Shown: piece after piece, positions 60,836 to 64,000 of the stretch | Layout of the letters: every line of letters starts with the position of its first letter | How positions within the stretch are numbered: the first letter of the stretch is position 1 | Source of the DNA: Nageia nagi | Taxonomy: Eukaryota; Pinophyta | Assembly (NCBI GenBank): GCA_050084985.1 | Contig: JBITNC010000001.1 | Span: forward strand, 39,866,001 to 39,930,000 | Length of the DNA: 64,000 bases | Direction: 5' to 3' | Translations under genes and position numbers: made by a program | Notes under the pieces: model-generated | Databases searched by the model: none | Seen by the model: only the letters and a program-made list of their open reading frames with translations | What the model was told of the DNA's origin: nothing

Positions 60836-61588
60836 CAGTGCTGGCAAAGTAACGATAGCTCCTATGTTTAAAGATGCCAGAACACGTCTATACCTAAAAG
60901 ACTCTACTCTTTCTTTTCTTTCCAATAGCTTATGAATCACCCCAAATAGACCTTTCAATCAAAATATATGCAAATTTAAAGAAATAAATAAATAAATTGT
61001 ACCTTTTTTTAAATCGTGATTTGGAGATTATTCTATTGTCCAACCTTCCAACTGATGTAAATATGAAATTTTGGCCCTTCAGAGTATGAAATTTCTACCT
61101 ATGGTAGCCTCAGATGTCTTCTTTTCAATGCCACAGATTTCGTCAAATTCTGATAGCCCAAGAGGAAATGACTGCAATTTTCCCAAAATGTGCTGATTTT
61201 TGGATTTTTTTGAAGAGCGAACTTGTATGAAGTGCCTTGTGTCACCTGTTTATTCTCAAACCTTGAAAATTGTAACAGATAAACTTCCGTATATAAAATA
61301 ACCAATCCAATAGGTCTCACCTAGTTTGGAGCTGTAAAACTTCAGATATACCTTTTTTAGCTAGAACACCTGTTTCAGACCTGCTTTTGCAACTAGTCAC
61401 AAACCTTAACTTCCCCTGAGTGTAACTTAAAAAATATAGCGAATTAGGAGCTGAAATTTTAACTGAAACTTATTCGTTATGTCTTCAAAAAACCCAATAA
61501 ATTTCAGAATTTAAATCCTCCCAAAAAAAAATTGGTAGCGAAAATGCCACGATGACTATTTTTGAGCTGTGAAACCCTAGAATCGTCT
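60836..61588 (-). other. Leader of element E
   Basis: Untranslated region between PBS and gag. ORF 61320-61099 has no recognised feature. Confidence 0.5.
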
Positions 61589-61600
61589 GCTCTGGTACCA
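61589..61600 (-). other. Primer-binding site of element E
   Basis: The minus strand has TGGTACCAGAGC two bases after the 5' LTR. It differs from the initiator Met tRNA type (TGGTATCAGAGC) at one base. Confidence 0.85.
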
Positions 61601-61602
61601 AA

Positions 61603-61922
61603 TGTTATGAACAAAGTTCTCAAAATAGCATAAAATCACCAAAGAGAGAGCTCAACGCATTGAATAAGAGATAAAATCTGTAATAAGCCACTTCGAGGGG
61701 GCAACCTCCTTTGTAATAAGCCACTTCGAGGGGCAACCTCCTTTACATCACATCAATTACACAACAATCGACATCCTCAAATGATAATACCTCCTTAGTA
61801 TATATAGGAGTCCAAGGGGTGCCACTACAATGAAAGGACACTAGCCGACATAACAATAATAATGTAAGGAAATAATAATAACCATAGCCGACCTAACAAT
61901 AATAATGTATAGGGACCTAACA
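61603..61922 (-). repeat. 5' LTR of element E
   Basis: 320 bp. A TATATATA box lies at 61799-61806. Partner of 59288-59607, followed by duplication CATTT at 61923-61927. Confidence 0.94.
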
Positions 61923-61927
61923 CATTT

Positions 61928-62805
61928 ACATATAGAGGTAATGAGTTGTATGAATCTTTGAATGATTTTATCATGATGAATATGAAATGTTGCAAAGAGT
62001 ATATTGCATTATACAATAGTAAAAAAAGTGCAATTTCGCAAGAACATTGTGCATTTCATAATACCAATCCAAGGACCCCTATACCTATGCATTTGAGAGA
62101 CCAAAGTTAGTCGAAAGAGTGTCCACGATCATGGATGAAGGATACAATTAAAGAGAAAGAAAGTAGAGGAGAAAATATAGATGAAGATGATAACAATTGG
62201 ATGCAATTCAATGGTAGTTATTTATTTATTCATATGCATTTGGTTTTAGATATTTTTAAAAAAATATAGTTTCTTCATTCATAAATATAATGATTGTAAT
62301 AATATCATTTTCATGAAAATGTATATGTAGGTATTGTCTTTCCCAAGAATGTGGGCATATGGTCAACACTTCAAAATTCAAAATAATGATGAGAAAAAAA
62401 AACACATTTGACTATGGAGTGGTAGTTGATTTTGAACAAGCAAGTCATGCAAATGCAAAAGATACAAATTGGATTGAAGGAAGCTTAGATTATTATGGAA
62501 AAATTCAAGAAATTGTTGAATTGAATTTTAGGTCATTCAAGTGTGTCATGTTAAGATGTAAATGGTATCAAAGATCAATCGTGCACGATGCTCCTAGCAA
62601 TTATATTGCAATTGATTCCATAAAATACCTACCTAAAGATAAAGAACCTTATGTCTTCCACAATATTATGATCAAATATATTTTATTCCAAATATATTGG
62701 ATAAAAAAAAAGTGGTTTGTAATTAAGTGTGCTCCTAAAGGAAGACATATTGTATGTTATATTCCTAATATTGAACTCAACGATAGTGTCAAAGAAGATA
62801 TTTGA
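61928..62805 (+). pseudogene. TNP2 transposase C-terminal part, DUF4216
   Basis: Continues the transposase gene beyond element E. The conserved segment after DUF4218 (AFHNTNPRTPIPMHLRD-like, 62040-62110) is followed by an intron. Then the open frame 62359-62805 (148 codons) contains DYGVVVDFEQASHANAKDTN, YYGKIQEIVELNF, FKCVMLRCKWY and KKKWFVIKCAPKGR. These are the hallmarks of DUF4216, the C-terminal domain of TNP2-type transposases. This last part has few lesions. Confidence 0.75.
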
Positions 62806-63012
62806 ATTTTTAATAAAGTGATCTTATGGACGAATTCAATATTATCATATTGATTAATAATATTTTTATGGATGCTCATGCACTTGCATGTTATGTGTAA
62901 TTAGATTTCATGATGATATATATGTACCATGATGTTATGTACGTTGGATTTCATGATAAGTATCTTATTTATAATATTATTGTAATAGATAATTAATGGA
63001 AAAGTGGAAATA
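62806..63012. other. 3' flank of TNP2 gene
   Basis: AT-rich, probably 3' untranslated sequence. An AATAAAGTG sequence near 62811 could serve as polyadenylation signal. Confidence 0.35.
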
Positions 63013-63213
63013 TAACCCTTAACCCCTAATGTTAACCCTAACACATAATCCCTAACCTTAACCCCTAATGCTAACCCTAACACATAACCCTTACCCCTAA
63101 TGCTAACCCTAACACATAACCTTTACCCTTATTGCTAACCTATATATAACCCTTAATGTACCATAACTCTTAACCCTAACTATTGACTCTAACCCTTGAC
63201 ACTAACCCCTAAT
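63013..63213. repeat. Degenerate CCCTAA-like array, right copy
   Basis: Variants of AACCCCTAATGCTAACCCTA, the inverted counterpart of 54011-54243. Confidence 0.75.
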
Positions 63214-63217
63214 AAAG

Positions 63218-63600
63218 TTAGAAAATAGTCTAATAATGTTAGAAATAGAGTTAGAATGTAATGATCTTACAGTAAAAAATAGAGTCAGTATGGCATCAAA
63301 ATAAAAACCAGTTTAGAGTTATAAATAATGTCAATAAGGCATCAAGATTAAAACTAATATAGAGTTAGAAATAGAGTCAGAATGGCATCAAATTCTAGTT
63401 ATATTAGAGTCAACAATAGAGTTAGAATAGCATCAACATGGTAGCATCAGGTATAGAGTTAGACTAGCGTTCAAGGGAAAAAATAATTAAAGTCAAGAAT
63501 AGAGTCAGAATGGTGTCATACATAGAGTCAAAAAGTTGCCAAAAATGGAATTCATTAAGAACTAATGCTTCCTGACACAAATGGCATCAGAAAATAGCAA
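63218..63600. repeat. Right subterminal TAGAGTCA cluster of CACTA
   Basis: About 15 variants of TAGAGT(C/T)A at irregular spacing, with interspersed GGCATCA. Same motif as at the left end. Confidence 0.75.
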
Positions 63601-63610
63601 ATTTTATTTT

Positions 63611-63639
63611 TGACTCTAAAATTTCATATTTTAATAGTG
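63611..63639 (-). repeat. Right terminal inverted repeat of CACTA
   Basis: The plus strand ends ATTTCATATTTTAATAGTG, that is CACTATTAAAATATGAAAT inward on the minus strand. CACTA at the extreme terminus is diagnostic of the superfamily. Confidence 0.8.
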
Positions 63640-63667
63640 GTTTGTGTGTGTGTGTGTGTGTGTGTGA
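63640..63667. repeat. (GT)n microsatellite
   Basis: About 13 GT units directly outside the CACTA terminus. Confidence 0.9.
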
Positions 63668-63849
63668 TGAAAGATAAAGGCATATTCATGATCAAGTGCA
63701 CCAAATGATCCAAATGCACCAACATATGGTAAGAAATGATATGATTACACCATATTGGTATGAAATGATGTTATTGTACCATATGATATGAAATTATTCA
63801 AATATGCTCTATTATTCCAATTATTGCTCAAACGAGTCAAATATGACCT

Positions 63850-64000
63850 ATAAGACTACTACCACAACATTCAATTTAGAAGCACCAAGTAGACACATCC
63901 ACACACCTAAGAACTACTTTTTGAAAAAATTAAAATGGAACATAAAACCTAATAGACATGTATGCAAAATATGAAAGATACATGATGCAAACATAATTTC
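63850..64000 (-). pseudogene. PPR pseudogene debris beyond the CACTA element
   Basis: CAACATTCAATTTAGAAGCA and AATAGACATGTATGCAAAAT match the phrases of the PPR debris at 39860-42236. The debris lies on both sides of the transposon. It runs off the window end. Confidence 0.55.

Larger units (their letters stand above)
59288..61922 (-). mobile_element. Young gag-only LTR retrotransposon (element E, TR-GAG type)
   Basis: Two 320-bp LTRs (59288-59607 and 61603-61922) differ at one base by eye and are flanked by a perfect CATTT duplication. In minus orientation a PBS (61589-61600) follows the 5' LTR. A leader of about 1 kb leads to an intact 308-codon gag ORF, and a PPT (59608-59621) adjoins the 3' LTR. 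There is no protease, RT or integrase. The element is complete as a non-autonomous unit and appears recently transposed. It sits between the DUF4218 and DUF4216 parts of the CACTA transposase, probably in an intron. Confidence 0.95.
50340..63639 (+). mobile_element. CACTA (En/Spm) DNA transposon, decayed
   Basis: The right end is a clear CACTA terminus: on the minus strand it reads CACTATTAAAATATGAAATT inward from 63639. Inside lies a TNP2-type transposase pseudogene. Clusters of the TAGAGTCA motif occupy both outer parts (50340-50925 and 63218-63600), as expected for subterminal transposase-binding repeats. The left terminal inverted repeat is not recognisable, so the left edge is set at the start of the motif cluster. 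Without the 2.6 kb retrotransposon inside it the length is about 10.7 kb, normal for CACTA elements. It is inserted in PPR debris. Confidence 0.75.

Overview
The window looks like intergenic DNA from a seed plant with a large, repeat-rich nuclear genome, possibly a gymnosperm. It is AT-rich and consists almost wholly of nested, decayed transposable elements. Plant-type introns, Tat-lineage Ty3/gypsy elements, a TNP2-type CACTA transposon, plant mobile domain (PMD) genes and pentatricopeptide-repeat (PPR) debris all point to a plant. I see no rRNA, tRNA, CRISPR or intact housekeeping gene. The only long undamaged reading frame is the gag of a young gag-only retrotransposon at 59288-61922. Organism assignment is inference.

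Layout. 549-8235 (+): decayed Tat-type Ty3/gypsy gag-pol (element A), followed by unidentified ORF remnants to about 10.7 kb. 12480-23345 (-): a decayed PMD-like gene, split at 12993-21600 by a Ty1/copia element (-). That copia has near-identical LTRs, a PBS, a PPT and one long pol frame broken mainly by stop codons. 23971-31850 (-): a second decayed Tat-type element (C), with a putative 1.8 kb LTR bordered by a PPT on one side and a PBS-like site on the other. 31860-33040: a further LTR-start/PPT signature with a 49-bp minisatellite. 34.3-35.2 kb: a probable copia LTR remnant with a G/C-rich island. 36.5-37.8 kb: an unrecognised decayed coding stretch.

39860-42236, 50012-50330 and 63850-64000 (- sense) are PPR pseudogene debris, including a tandem array of E-motif-like units. 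Into it went element B, 42237-50006 (+), with 877-bp LTRs and a perfect ATCAG target duplication. B carries gag but no pol. It carries an antisense, intron-containing PMD gene with its own TATA box, followed by three tandem-repeat arrays. The CACTA element (about 50340-63639) also lies in the PPR debris. It has a TNP2-like transposase pseudogene (+), a possible second gene (-), mirrored TTAGGG/CCCTAA-like arrays and clusters of a TAGAGTCA motif. The young gag-only LTR element E is inserted inside the transposase gene.

How it fits together. A and B both have an antisense PMD gene downstream of gag, so B looks like a pol-less derivative of an A-like lineage. B and E would both need enzymes from other elements to move. 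Relative age by LTR divergence, counted by eye: E youngest (1 difference in 320), then the copia (6 substitutions and 1 indel in about 458), then B (about 31 in 877, nearly all transitions). A, C and the PPR debris are much older.
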